Both the position numbers and the translations under genes were made by a program. From positions 1-64,000 of the forward strand of contig NZ_BBNN01000016.1 of assembly GCF_000829695.1 (NCBI RefSeq): DNA of 64,000 nucleotides, given 5' to 3'. The stretch comes from Streptomyces sp. NBRC 110035 (GTDB taxonomy: Bacteria; Actinomycetota; Actinomycetes; Streptomycetales; Streptomycetaceae). Shown here one piece after another: positions 45,382 to 54,387 of the stretch. Numbering within the stretch: position 1 is the first letter of the stretch; each line of letters begins with the position of its first letter. Under the pieces are notes generated by a model, which was not told where the DNA came from, ran no database searches, and was given only the letters and a program-made list of their open reading frames with translations.

Positions 45382-47304
45382 GTGCCGCTGCTGACCCGCA
45401 TCAGGGGACCGCGCGATCTGGACCGGCTCACCCTGGAGGAGCTGGACCAGCTGGCCGAGGAGATCCGGACCTTCCTCGTCGACGCGGTCTCCAAGACCGG
45501 TGGCCACCTCGGCCCCAACCTGGGCGTGGTGGAGCTCACCCTCGCCCTGCACCGCGTCTTCGAGTCGCCCAGGGACAAAGTGCTCTGGGACACCGGACAC
45601 CAGTCCTACGTGCACAAACTGCTGACCGGCAGGCAGGACTTCTCCCGGCTGAAGATGAAGGGCGGCCTCTCCGGCTACCCCTCGCAGGCCGAGTCCGAGC
45701 ACGACGTCATCGAGAACAGTCACGCCTCCACCGTCCTCGGCTGGGCCGACGGCCTCGCCAAGGCCAACCAGCTGAGGAAGACCGGCGACCACGTCGTCGC
45801 CGTCATCGGCGACGGCGCGCTCACCGGCGGCATGGCCTGGGAGGCGCTGAACAACATCGCCGACGCCGGGGACCGCCCGCTGGTCATCGTCGTCAACGAC
45901 AACGAGCGCTCCTACGCGCCCACCATCGGCGGCCTCGCCAGCCATCTCGCGACCCTGCGCACCACCGACGGCTACGAGCGCTTCCTGGCCCGCACCAAGG
46001 AGCTCCTGGAGCGCACCCCGGTCGTCGGCCGGCCCCTCTACGACACCCTGCACGGCGCCAAGAAGGGCCTCAAGGACTTCATCGCCCCGCAGGGCATGTT
46101 CGAGGACCTGGGCCTGAAGTACGTCGGCCCCATCGACGGCCACGACATCGAGGCACTGGAGTCCGCCCTCACCCGCGCCAAGGGCTTCGGCGGCCCGGTG
46201 ATCGTGCACTGCCTCACCGAGAAGGGCCGCGGCTACCAGCCCGCGCTCGCGGACGAGGCGGACCGCTTCCACGCCGTCGGCAAGATCCACCCCGACACGG
46301 GCCTGCCGATCGCCTCCTCCGGCGCCGACTGGACGTCCGTCTTCGGCGAGGAGATGGTCAGACTCGGCGAGGAGCGCGAGGACGTCGTCGCCATCACCGC
46401 GGCCATGCTCCAGCCCGTCGGCCTCGACAGGTTCGCCAAACGGTTCCCGGACCGGGTCTACGACGTCGGCATCGCCGAGCAGCACGGCGCCGTCTCCGCC
46501 GCGGGCCTGGCCCACGGCGGGGTCCACCCCGTGTTCGCCGTGTACGCCACCTTCCTCAACCGCGCCTTCGACCAGGTGCTGATGGACGTGGCCCTGCACA
46601 AGTGCGGCGTCACCTTCGTCCTGGACCGGGCCGGCATCACCGGCACCGACGGCGCCTCCCACAACGGCATGTGGGACATGTCGATCCTCCAGGTCGTCCC
46701 CGGACTGCGGCTGGCCGCCCCGCGCGACGCCGACCAGGTCCGCGCCCAGCTCCGCGAGGCCGTCGAGGTCACCGACGCACCGACCGTGGTCCGCTTCTCC
46801 AAGGGCGCCGTCGGGCCCGCGGTACCGGCCGTGGGCCGCGTCGGCGGCATGGACGTCCTGCGCGAGCCCGGCACCGACACCCCGGACGTGCTGCTGGTCT
46901 CCGTGGGCGCCCTCGCGCCGATGTGCCTGGAGATCGCCGGCCTGCTCGACCGGCAGGGCATCTCCACCACCGTCGTCGACCCGCGCTGGGTCAAGCCCGT
47001 CGACGAGGCCATGGCCCCGCTCGCCGAGAAGCACCGCGTCGTCGTCACCGTCGAGGACAACTCCCGCGTCGGCGGGGTCGGCTCGACGACCGCGCAGGCC
47101 CTGCGCGACGCCGGCGTCGACGTGCCGCTGCGCGACTTCGGCATCCCGCCGCGCTTCCTCGACCACGCCTCGCGCGCCGAGGTCATGGCGGAGATCGGCC
47201 TGACCGCCCCGGACATCGCCCGCCAGGTCACCGGCCTGGTCTCGAAGCTGGACGGCGGCTACGCGCGCTCCGCCGCCGACTCGGTCGAACCGGCCCGCGA
47301 CTGA
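45382..47304 (+). CDS. dxs: 1-deoxy-D-xylulose-5-phosphate synthase
   Basis: This 640-residue thiamine-diphosphate enzyme condenses pyruvate and glyceraldehyde-3-phosphate, the first step of the non-mevalonate isoprenoid pathway. It has the ThDP motif [16 protein letters not shown], a transketolase-type central domain with [17 protein letters not shown] and [18 protein letters not shown], and a C-terminal domain with [10 protein letters not shown]. The GTG at 45382 follows AAGGAGGCACGG. Length is normal. It stands alone between two hairpins. Streptomyces often carry two dxs genes; whether a second exists cannot be seen here. Confidence 0.96.
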   Translation: MPLLTRIRGPRDLDRLTLEELDQLAEEIRTFLVDAVSKTGGHLGPNLGVVELTLALHRVFESPRDKVLWDTGHQSYVHKLLTGRQDFSRLKMKGGLSGYPSQAESEHDVIENSHASTVLGWADGLAKANQLRKTGDHVVAVIGDGALTGGMAWEALNNIADAGDRPLVIVVNDNERSYAPTIGGLASHLATLRTTDGYERFLARTKELLERTPVVGRPLYDTLHGAKKGLKDFIAPQGMFEDLGLKYVGPIDGHDIEALESALTRAKGFGGPVIVHCLTEKGRGYQPALADEADRFHAVGKIHPDTGLPIASSGADWTSVFGEEMVRLGEEREDVVAITAAMLQPVGLDRFAKRFPDRVYDVGIAEQHGAVSAAGLAHGGVHPVFAVYATFLNRAFDQVLMDVALHKCGVTFVLDRAGITGTDGASHNGMWDMSILQVVPGLRLAAPRDADQVRAQLREAVEVTDAPTVVRFSKGAVGPAVPAVGRVGGMDVLREPGTDTPDVLLVSVGALAPMCLEIAGLLDRQGISTTVVDPRWVKPVDEAMAPLAEKHRVVVTVEDNSRVGGVGSTTAQALRDAGVDVPLRDFGIPPRFLDHASRAEVMAEIGLTAPDIARQVTGLVSKLDGGYARSAADSVEPARD

Positions 47305-47344
47305 CGCGCGGCTGACCCGGCTCCTCCCGCCGATACGCCCGAAC

Positions 47345-47384
47345 GGGCCGCCCGTACCACTGTGAAGAGTGGTACGGGCGGCCC
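47345..47384. terminator. Terminator after dxs
   Basis: GGGCCGCCCGTACCAC at 47345-47360 pairs perfectly with 47369-47384 (16-bp stem, 8-nt loop). Confidence 0.85.
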
Positions 47385-47470
47385 TTCCGCGTGAGCGCGC
47401 CCGTGCCCGGGCACACGTTTCAGGTCCCCCTCTCGACCATGCCGGGGACGACGCAGCGTGGGAGGCATCC

Positions 47471-48994
47471 GTGAGCAACACCCTCTTCCGGACGAAGAAG
47501 GTCGAGCAGTCCATCCGTGACACCGAGGAACCGGAACACGCGCTCAAGAAGTCCTTGTCCGCGCTGGACCTGACCGTCTTCGGCGTCGGCGTCATCATCG
47601 GTACCGGCATCTTCGTCCTCACCGGTACGGTCGCCAAGAACAACGCCGGGCCGTCGGTGGCCCTGGCCTTCGTGGTGGCCGGCGTCGTCTGCGCGCTCGC
47701 CGCGCTCTGCTACGCCGAGTTCGCCTCCACCGTCCCGGTGGCGGGCTCCGCCTACACCTTCTCGTACGCGTCCCTGGGCGAACTGCCCGCGTGGATCATC
47801 GGCTGGGACCTGGTCCTGGAGTTCGCGCTCGGCACGGCGGTGGTGGCCGTCGGCTGGTCCGGGTACGTCCACTCGCTGCTGGACAACGCGGGCTGGCAGA
47901 TGCCCGCCTCGCTCGGGGTCCGGGACGGCGCCGAGGGCTTCGGCTTCGACATCCTCGCCGCCGCCCTGGTGCTGGTCCTCACCGGCATCCTCGTCCTCGG
48001 CATGAAGCTGTCCGCCCGGGTCACCTCGATCGTCGTCGCCATCAAGGTGATCGTCGTCCTCGTCGTCATCATCGCCGGCGCCTTCTTCGTCACCGCCGAC
48101 AACTACGACCCGTTCATCCCCGAGGCGCAGCCCGTCGAGGCCGGCGCCGGCCTCGACTCACCGCTCATCCAGCTGATCTTCGGGTGGGCGCCGTCCAACT
48201 TCGGCGTGCTGGGCATCTTCACCGCGGCCTCGGTGGTCTTCTTCGCCTTCATCGGCTTCGACATCGTCGCCACGGCCGCCGAGGAGACCAGGAACCCGCA
48301 GCGGGACATGCCCCGCGGCATCCTCGGCTCGCTGTTCATCTGCACCGTGCTGTACGTGGCCGTGTCGATCGTGGTCACCGGCATGCAGCACTACAGCGAG
48401 CTGTCCGTGGACGCCCCGCTCGCGGACGCGTTCAAGGCCACCGGGCACCCCTGGTACGCGGGCTTCATCAGCTTCGGCGCCGCCGTCGGCCTGACCACGG
48501 TCTGCATGATCCTGCTGCTCGGACAGACCCGGGTGTTCTTCGCGATGAGCCGGGACGGACTGCTGCCCCGCTTCTTCTCCCGCGTCCACCCCCGGTTCAG
48601 GACCCCGCACCGGCCGACCGTCCTGCTCGGCGTCGTCATCGCGGTCCTCGCGGGCTTCACCCCGCTGACGGAACTCGCCGAACTCGTCAACATCGGCACG
48701 CTGTTCGCCTTCGTCATCGTCGCGCTCAGCGTGATCATCCTGCGCCGGACCCGCCCCGACCTGCCACGGGCCTTCCGCACCCCGTGGGTGCCGTTCCTGC
48801 CGGTCCTGTCGGTCGCCGCCTCGCTGTGGCTGATGCTGAACCTGCCCGCCGAGACCTGGGTGCGGTTCGGCGTCTGGATGGCGCTCGGCGTCGTCGTCTA
48901 CTTCCTCTACAGCCGCAGCCACAGCCGCCTGGGCCGCGGCGAGGGGACCGGCCCCGTCGAGCCCGCGGAACCGTCGGGCCCGGCGCCGCGGTAG
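47471..48994 (+). CDS. APC-superfamily amino acid permease (CAT type)
   Basis: This 507-residue membrane protein has about 12-13 transmembrane helices. The first-helix motif FGVGVIIGTGIFVLTG is the APC substrate-binding unwound helix; FFAFIGFDIVATAAEETRNPQRDMPRGI is the conserved helix 6-7 loop of cationic-amino-acid transporter types. The GTG at 47471 follows GGAGGCATCC; the frame upstream is not conserved. It likely imports a basic or broad-range amino acid. The C-terminal tail (EGTGPVEPAEPSG) is polar. Confidence 0.88.
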   Translation: MSNTLFRTKKVEQSIRDTEEPEHALKKSLSALDLTVFGVGVIIGTGIFVLTGTVAKNNAGPSVALAFVVAGVVCALAALCYAEFASTVPVAGSAYTFSYASLGELPAWIIGWDLVLEFALGTAVVAVGWSGYVHSLLDNAGWQMPASLGVRDGAEGFGFDILAAALVLVLTGILVLGMKLSARVTSIVVAIKVIVVLVVIIAGAFFVTADNYDPFIPEAQPVEAGAGLDSPLIQLIFGWAPSNFGVLGIFTAASVVFFAFIGFDIVATAAEETRNPQRDMPRGILGSLFICTVLYVAVSIVVTGMQHYSELSVDAPLADAFKATGHPWYAGFISFGAAVGLTTVCMILLLGQTRVFFAMSRDGLLPRFFSRVHPRFRTPHRPTVLLGVVIAVLAGFTPLTELAELVNIGTLFAFVIVALSVIILRRTRPDLPRAFRTPWVPFLPVLSVAASLWLMLNLPAETWVRFGVWMALGVVVYFLYSRSHSRLGRGEGTGPVEPAEPSGPAPR

Positions 48995-49476
48995 CGCTGC
49001 CGGCCCCTGTTGCCGGCCCGGGCGCCGCGCCCCCCCCGGCGCGGACGCTGTGGGCGAATCGGCCGACCGACGTCGGCCGGCCCCAAGCCCATGACGGGGA
49101 CGCCCGTCCCGGCGGCACGCCGCCCGAGCGGCGTTCCGGCGGGACGAACGCGCCCGTCGTGGCCCGTCACGGAATGCGCCGACAGCCTCCGGCGCGGAGC
49201 ACGGGACCGGGGCTTCGCCCGGCGGGTCAGGGCCTGGCCGGCCGGATGAAGGCGCAGACAACCGGCGGTCCCCGCCCGGTGGGCCGGGTGCGGGCCGGTG
49301 CGTGCGGCCGGGAGGCGGAGCAGGGCGCCGATGCGACGGGGTCCCTCCCCGCGCACGGGGAAGGCTCCTCCCGGAGCCGACGATCCACGCCGCCGCCGGG
49401 GTCCCGCCCGAAGAGCTCGGTGAAGGGGGCGCCCGCTTCGGCGCCCTCGGCGTCATCCGCCGGACGGGCCGTGTCG
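48995..49476. other. Gene-free, very GC-rich stretch
   Basis: I see no supported gene. ORFs on both strands here are Arg/Pro/Gly-rich shadows without homology or ribosome sites. Confidence 0.6.
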
Positions 49477-49857
49477 TCAGGGGCGGACCGTGCGCGGGCC
49501 GGCCACCGTCGCGCCGAGGGCCGTCACACGGCGCCGCAGCTCGCGGTCGGCGGTGACGACCAGGACCGGCCGCCCACCCGCGCCGGCCACCAGGCCGACC
49601 ATGTGGTCGTCGCCGCTGCCCGGCGCCGACTCCACCCGCACCCCCGGCACCGACTCCACGCCCCGCGCGGCCCCCTCCACCACCAGGACGAGCTCCACCG
49701 GCTCCGCCGGGTCCGTACGGCCCGGGAGCCCCTGCCCTGCCAGCCGGTCCCGCAGCCGCTCCGCGGCGCCCCGGCGGTCCCGCCACCACCCGTCGGGCAC
49801 CGACCCGACGACGTTCGCGGAGTCGACGATCACGAGCAGAGCGGCGCTGTTCTCCAT
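49477..49857 (-). CDS. NYN/PIN-like nuclease-fold small protein
   Basis: This 126-residue protein starts MENSAALLVIVDSANVVGSVPDGWWRDRRGAAERLRDRL and ends with PVLVVTADRELRRRVTALGATVAGP. An N-terminal Asp in VIVDSANV and a late TADRELR Asp fit the NYN (PIN-like) RNase fold used in RNA processing. The ATG at 49857 is chosen because the frame further upstream lacks homology. It stands alone. Function beyond the fold is not known to me. Confidence 0.75.
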   Translation of the reverse strand: MENSAALLVIVDSANVVGSVPDGWWRDRRGAAERLRDRLAGQGLPGRTDPAEPVELVLVVEGAARGVESVPGVRVESAPGSGDDHMVGLVAGAGGRPVLVVTADRELRRRVTALGATVAGPRTVRP

Positions 49858-50021
49858 GCGGCCAGGCTCCCACGCAATGCGGTTCCGCAGGTGCTCGCCG
49901 GGCACCCGCGGGGGGTTCCTCCGCCTGCCCCCGCCCCGCGCGAAACCACGGCCCGCCGGGGCCCGCCGGGGCCTGGCGTGGCTTGGTGGGGTCCGGTGGG
50001 TCCGGTGGTCCGGTGGGGTCT

Positions 50022-50165
50022 GGTGGGGCCTGGCGTGGCTCGGTGGGGTCCGGTGGCTCGGTGGGGTCTGGTGGGGCCTGGCGTGGCTCGGTGGGGTCCG
50101 GTGGCTCGGTGGGGTCTGGTGGGGCCTGGCGTGGCTTGGTGGGGTCCGGTGGGTCCGGTGGGGCC
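50022..50165. repeat. 48-bp G-rich minisatellite, three units
   Basis: A 48-bp unit that starts GGTGGGGCCTGGCGTGGC repeats at 50022, 50070 and 50118; the first two units are nearly identical and the third diverges after about 20 bp. Shorter GGTGGGGTCC blocks continue on both sides from about 49,970 to 50,250. The top strand is strongly G-rich and C-poor compared with its complement, so G-quadruplexes could form. Open frames across it are Gly/Ser/Trp/Arg repeats without support. Confidence 0.85.
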
Positions 50166-50318
50166 TGGCGTGGCCCGGCGTGGTCCGGTGGGGCCCAGCG
50201 CGGTTGGGTGGGGGCCGGCGCGGTCTGGTGGGGCCGGTGGGGTCCGGTATGAGACGAAGAGGGCGGCCCGTACGGATCGACTCCGTACGGACCGCCCCCT
50301 GCCGTGCTCCGGGGCGGA

Positions 50319-52448
50319 TCAGGCGGGGACGCTCGCCACGCCCGGGGCCAGGAACCGCTTCCCGTTCACGCGCTCGGAGACGCCCTCACGGTCCAGGTAC
50401 GGCGTGATGCCGCCCAGGTGGAAGGGCCAGCCGGCGCCGGTGATCAGGCACAGGTCGATGTCCTGGGCCTCGGCGACGACACCCTCGTCGAGCATCAGCC
50501 CGATCTCCTGCGCCACCGCGTCGAGCACCCGGGCCCGCACCTGCTCCTCGGTGAGGACGGTGTCGCCCTGCTCGAGCAGCGCGGCGACCTCGGGGTCCAG
50601 CTCCGGCCTGCCGCTGTCGTGGACGTAGAAGCCGCGCTTGCCGGCCTCGACGACCGCCTTCAGGTTCGGCGAGACGGTGAAGCGGTCCGGGAAGGACCGG
50701 TTGAGCGTCTCGGAGACGTGCAGCCCGATCGCCGGGCCGACCAGCTCCAGGAGGACCAGCGGGGACATCGGCAGACCGAGCGGCTCGACGGCCTTCTCCG
50801 CGGTCTGGACCGGGGTGCCCTCGTCGATGACGTTCTGGACCTCGCCCATGAAGCGGGTCAGGATGCGGTTCACGACGAACGCCGGGGCGTCCTTGACCAG
50901 CACCGCCGTCTTCTTCAGCTTCCGGGCCACACCGAACGCCGTCGCCAGCGAGGCGTCGTCGGTCCGCTCGCCGCGGACGATCTCGAGCAGCGGCAGCACC
51001 GCGACCGGGTTGAAGAAGTGGAAGCCGACGACCCGCTCCGGGTTCTTCAGCTTGGATGCCATCTCGGACACCGACAGCGAGGAGGTGTTGGTGGCGAGGA
51101 TCGCGTGCGCCGGGGCGACCGCCTCGACCTCGGCGAACACCTGCTGCTTGACGCCCATCTCCTCGAAGACCGCTTCGATGACGAAGTCGGCGTCCGCGAA
51201 GCCCTCGGCCTTGTCCAGCACACCGGTGACCAGCGCCTTGAGGCGGTTGGCCTTGTCCTGGTTGACACGGCCCTTGCCGAGCAGCTTGTCGATCTCGGTG
51301 TGGACGTAGCCCACACCCCTGTCGATGCGTTCCTGGTCGATGTCGGTCAGCACGACCGGCACCTCGAGGCGGCGCAGGAACAGCAGCGCGAGCTGCGAGG
51401 CCATCAGACCGGCGCCGACGACACCGACCTTGGTGACCGGGCGGGCCAGGTTCTTGTCCGGGGCGCCGGCCGGGCGCTTGGCGCGCTTCTGCACCAGGTT
51501 GAACGCGTAGAGACCGGAGCGCAGTTCACCGCCCATGATCAGGTCGGCGAGCGCCTTGTCCTCGGCGTCGTAGCCCTGCTGGAGGTCGCCGTCCTTGGCG
51601 GCGGCGATGATGTCCAGGGCGCGGTAGGCGGCCGGGGCGGCGCCGTGCACCTTGGAGTCGGCGACGAACCGGCCCTTGGCGACGGCCTGGTCCCAGGCCT
51701 CGCCGCGGTCGATCACCGGGCGGTCGACGACGATCTCGCCCTTGAGGACGGCCGCCGTCCAGATCAGCGACTGCTCCAGGAAGTCCGCGCCCTCGAAGAT
51801 CGCGTCCGCGATGCCGAGTTCGTAGACCTGCTCACCCTTGAGCTGCTTGTTCTGGTTGAGGCTGTTCTCGATGATCACCGAGACGGCCTTCTCGGCACCG
51901 ATCAGGTTCGGCAGCAGGGCGCAGCCGCCCCAGCCGGGGACCAGGCCGAGGAAGACCTCGGGCAGGGAGAACGCCGGGATGGCCGAGGACACCGTGCGGT
52001 AGGCGCAGTGCAGGCCGACCTCGACGCCGCCGCCCATCGCCGCGCCGTTGTAGTACGCGAAGGTGGGCACGGCGAGCGTCGACAGCCGCTTGAAGACGTC
52101 GTGGCCGCCCTTGCCGATGGCGTGGGCGTGGTCCCACTCCTTCAGCTGCTCGACGCCCTTGAGGTCGGCGCCGACGGCGAAGATGAACGGCTTGCCGGTG
52201 ATGCCGACACCGACGATCCTGCCGTCCGCGGCCTCCTTCTCGACCTGGTCGAGGGCGGCGTCCAGGTTCGCCAGCGACTGTGGGCCGAAGGTGGTCGGCT
52301 TGGTGTGGTCCAGGCCGTTGTCCAGCGTGATCAGCGCGAAGCGCCCTGCGTCCAGGGGCAGTTCGAAGTGGCGTACGTGGGCCGTCGTGACGACCTCGTC
52401 CGGGAAGAGCGCGGCCGCGCCCTTCAACAGTTCGGCGGTGGTGCTCAC
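50319..52448 (-). CDS. fadB: Fatty-acid oxidation complex alpha subunit (enoyl-CoA hydratase / 3-hydroxyacyl-CoA dehydrogenase)
   Basis: This 709-residue bifunctional enzyme of beta-oxidation has an N-terminal crotonase domain (about 1-280) with GVGITGKPFIFAVGADLKGV and GGGVEVGLHCAYR oxyanion-hole segments. The NAD-binding domain then has VGVVGAGLMASQLALLFLRR (about 335-355), followed by two 3-hydroxyacyl-CoA dehydrogenase domains (GFHFFNPVAVLPLLEIVRG, DAPAFVVNRILTRFMGE). It starts at GTG 52448, which overlaps the thiolase stop (GTGA). With the upstream thiolase it forms a complete beta-oxidation module. Confidence 0.93.
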   Translation of the reverse strand: MSTTAELLKGAAALFPDEVVTTAHVRHFELPLDAGRFALITLDNGLDHTKPTTFGPQSLANLDAALDQVEKEAADGRIVGVGITGKPFIFAVGADLKGVEQLKEWDHAHAIGKGGHDVFKRLSTLAVPTFAYYNGAAMGGGVEVGLHCAYRTVSSAIPAFSLPEVFLGLVPGWGGCALLPNLIGAEKAVSVIIENSLNQNKQLKGEQVYELGIADAIFEGADFLEQSLIWTAAVLKGEIVVDRPVIDRGEAWDQAVAKGRFVADSKVHGAAPAAYRALDIIAAAKDGDLQQGYDAEDKALADLIMGGELRSGLYAFNLVQKRAKRPAGAPDKNLARPVTKVGVVGAGLMASQLALLFLRRLEVPVVLTDIDQERIDRGVGYVHTEIDKLLGKGRVNQDKANRLKALVTGVLDKAEGFADADFVIEAVFEEMGVKQQVFAEVEAVAPAHAILATNTSSLSVSEMASKLKNPERVVGFHFFNPVAVLPLLEIVRGERTDDASLATAFGVARKLKKTAVLVKDAPAFVVNRILTRFMGEVQNVIDEGTPVQTAEKAVEPLGLPMSPLVLLELVGPAIGLHVSETLNRSFPDRFTVSPNLKAVVEAGKRGFYVHDSGRPELDPEVAALLEQGDTVLTEEQVRARVLDAVAQEIGLMLDEGVVAEAQDIDLCLITGAGWPFHLGGITPYLDREGVSERVNGKRFLAPGVASVPA

Positions 52449-53662
52449 TTGTCCCCCTCGAAGTGCGGGTTCTCCCAGATGACCGTCGCGCCCATGCCGA
52501 AGCCGACGCACATGGTGGTCAGGCCGTAGCGGACGTGCGGCTGCTCCTCGAACTGGCGGGCCAGTTGCGTCATCAGGCGGACGCCGGAGGAGGCCAGCGG
52601 GTGGCCGAAGGCGATGGCACCGCCGTACTGGTTGACGCGCGCGTCGTCGTCGGCGATGCCGTAGTGCTCCAGGAAGGCCAGCACCTGGACGGCGAAGGCC
52701 TCGTTGATCTCGAACAGGCCGATGTCGGAGATGGACAGCCCCGCCTGGGCGAGGGCCTTCTCCGTCGCCGGGATCGGGCCGTAGCCCATGACCTCGGGCT
52801 CCACCCCCGCGAAGGAGTAGGAGACCAGGCGCATCTTGACCGGCAGCCCGTTCTCGCGGGCGAAGTCCTCGGAGGCGATGACCGAGGCGGTGGCGCCGTC
52901 GTTCAGACCGGCCGCGTTGCCGGCGGTGACCCGGCCGTGGACGCGGAACGGCGTCTTGAGACCGGCCAGGTTCTCCAGGGTGGTGCCGGGACGCATCGGC
53001 TCGTCGGCGGTGACCAGGCCCCAGCCCGTCTCACCGGCCTCCGCGTTGGTGCGGCGCACCGACACCGGTACCAGGTCGGCCTGGATCCTGCCGTTGGCGT
53101 ACGCCTTGGCGGCCTTCTCCTGCGAGCGGACCGCGTACTCGTCGGCGCGCTGCTTGGTGATCGTCGGGTAGCGGTCGTGCAGGTTCTCCGCGGTCATGCC
53201 CATGAACAGGGCCGACTCGTCGACCAGCTTCTCGGAGACGAACCGCGGGTTCGGGTCGACGCCCTCGCCCATCGGGTGGCGGCCCATGTGCTCGACACCG
53301 CCCGCGATGGCGACGTCGTACGCGCCGAAGGCGACTGAGCCGGCCACCGTGGTCACGGCGGTCAGGGCGCCCGCGCACATGCGGTCGATGGAGTAGCCCG
53401 GGACCGAGGTCGGCAGGCCCGCCAGGATGCCGGCGGTGCGGCCGATGGTCAGGCCCTGGTCACCGATCTGCGTGGTCGCGGCGACCGCGACCTCGTCGAT
53501 CTTCTTCGGGTCGAGTCCGGGGTTGCGGCGCAGCAGCTCCCGGATCGCCTTCACGACGAGGTCGTCGGCACGGGTCTCGTGGTAGATGCCCTTCGGGCCC
53601 GCCTTGCCGAACGGGGTGCGGACGCCGTCGACGAAGACGACGTCCCTGACGGTACGAGGCAC
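52445..53662 (-). CDS. Acetyl-CoA acyltransferase (thiolase)
   Basis: This 405-residue thiolase has nucleophile Cys96 in SIDRMCAGALTA, His in GGAIAFGHPLASSG and the second Cys in TTMCVGFGMG. It performs the thiolytic step of beta-oxidation. The GTG at 53662 follows GGAGGAGAGCCATC; the frame continues upstream to 53839 without homology. A TetR-like half-site pair (GAGCGCGCGCTC, about 53,708) lies upstream and could serve regulation by a fatty-acid-responsive repressor. Confidence 0.93.
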   Translation of the reverse strand: MPRTVRDVVFVDGVRTPFGKAGPKGIYHETRADDLVVKAIRELLRRNPGLDPKKIDEVAVAATTQIGDQGLTIGRTAGILAGLPTSVPGYSIDRMCAGALTAVTTVAGSVAFGAYDVAIAGGVEHMGRHPMGEGVDPNPRFVSEKLVDESALFMGMTAENLHDRYPTITKQRADEYAVRSQEKAAKAYANGRIQADLVPVSVRRTNAEAGETGWGLVTADEPMRPGTTLENLAGLKTPFRVHGRVTAGNAAGLNDGATASVIASEDFARENGLPVKMRLVSYSFAGVEPEVMGYGPIPATEKALAQAGLSISDIGLFEINEAFAVQVLAFLEHYGIADDDARVNQYGGAIAFGHPLASSGVRLMTQLARQFEEQPHVRYGLTTMCVGFGMGATVIWENPHFEGDK

Positions 53663-54330
53663 GATGGCTCTCCTCCAGGGTGCGGGATGGCACTGCTGCG
53701 TTGCGCTGAGCGCGCGCTCAGAGCCTATGCTACTTGTGGGTAATGTAGCTGCCCAGTCCTGCGGGTCCGAGCGGTGAAGGTCACACCGTCGGCGGAGTCC
53801 GTCGCAGCACGCCGGGCGAGGGCCGTGGCCGGGGCGCACGCTTCACAGCCCTCAGGGATCTTGGCGTGATCTCGACGCCCCTGTTCCGTTTCAAGGGCCT
53901 CATGAGGGAGCGGCGAACCAGGGGTGGTCTGTGGCCGGAGGCCGGGCCGGGGGCGCCTCTCACGGGAACGGAGCCGTATCGACGTGCGGCTCCGCCGCGG
54001 GCGGCCGCACGAGGGGCGCGCCCAAGGGGCACGGGGCCGTGTCGGCCTGCGGCTCCGCCGCGTGGGCACGACCGGCCGCAGTCCACCCGCACCTGCTCCG
54101 CGCCCCGCACCTGCTCCGCGCCCCGCATCGCGCCCCGCACCTGCTCCGAGTCCCGGGCCCGTACCGGCGACGGCGCTCAGGTCTCTGTCGAACCGCCGGA
54201 GTCAAGTGCGGCGACGAGTACCGGCGTCACCTGCCACTGCCACTGCCGCGCCCCGCATCCGCATCGCGCTCCGCATCCGCTCCGCGCCCCGCACCTGCTC
54301 CGAGTCCCGGGCCCGTACCGGCGACGGCGC
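53663..54330. other. Gene-free, repeat-rich stretch
   Basis: No supported gene lies between the divergent thiolase promoter and the end of the RNase D gene. It contains two diverged copies of a GTGCGGCTCCGCCGCG-type segment (about 53,970-54,060) and one copy of a 105-bp duplication. Long ORFs here are artefacts of base composition. Confidence 0.65.
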
Positions 54331-54387
54331 TCAGGTCTCTGTCGAACCGCCGGAGTCAAGTGCGGCGACGAGTACCGGCGTCACCTG
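54129..54387. repeat. 105-bp perfect direct repeat spanning the 3' end of the RNase D gene
   Basis: The segment at about 54129-54233 recurs at 54283-54387 with an offset of 154 bp and no mismatch that I can find. The right copy contains the last 18 codons plus stop of the RNase D gene and about 48 bp downstream of it. The left copy is a non-coding duplicate. Confidence 0.9.

Noticed and set aside
43516..47643. 1375-codon minus-strand ORF across xylH and dxs
   Set aside because: It is antisense to two genes with clear domains and has the Asp/Gly/His-rich composition of a shadow frame.
47791..50628. 945-codon plus-strand ORF
   Set aside because: It lies in another frame of the amino-acid permease gene and runs through the minisatellite; composition is Arg/Pro-rich without homology.
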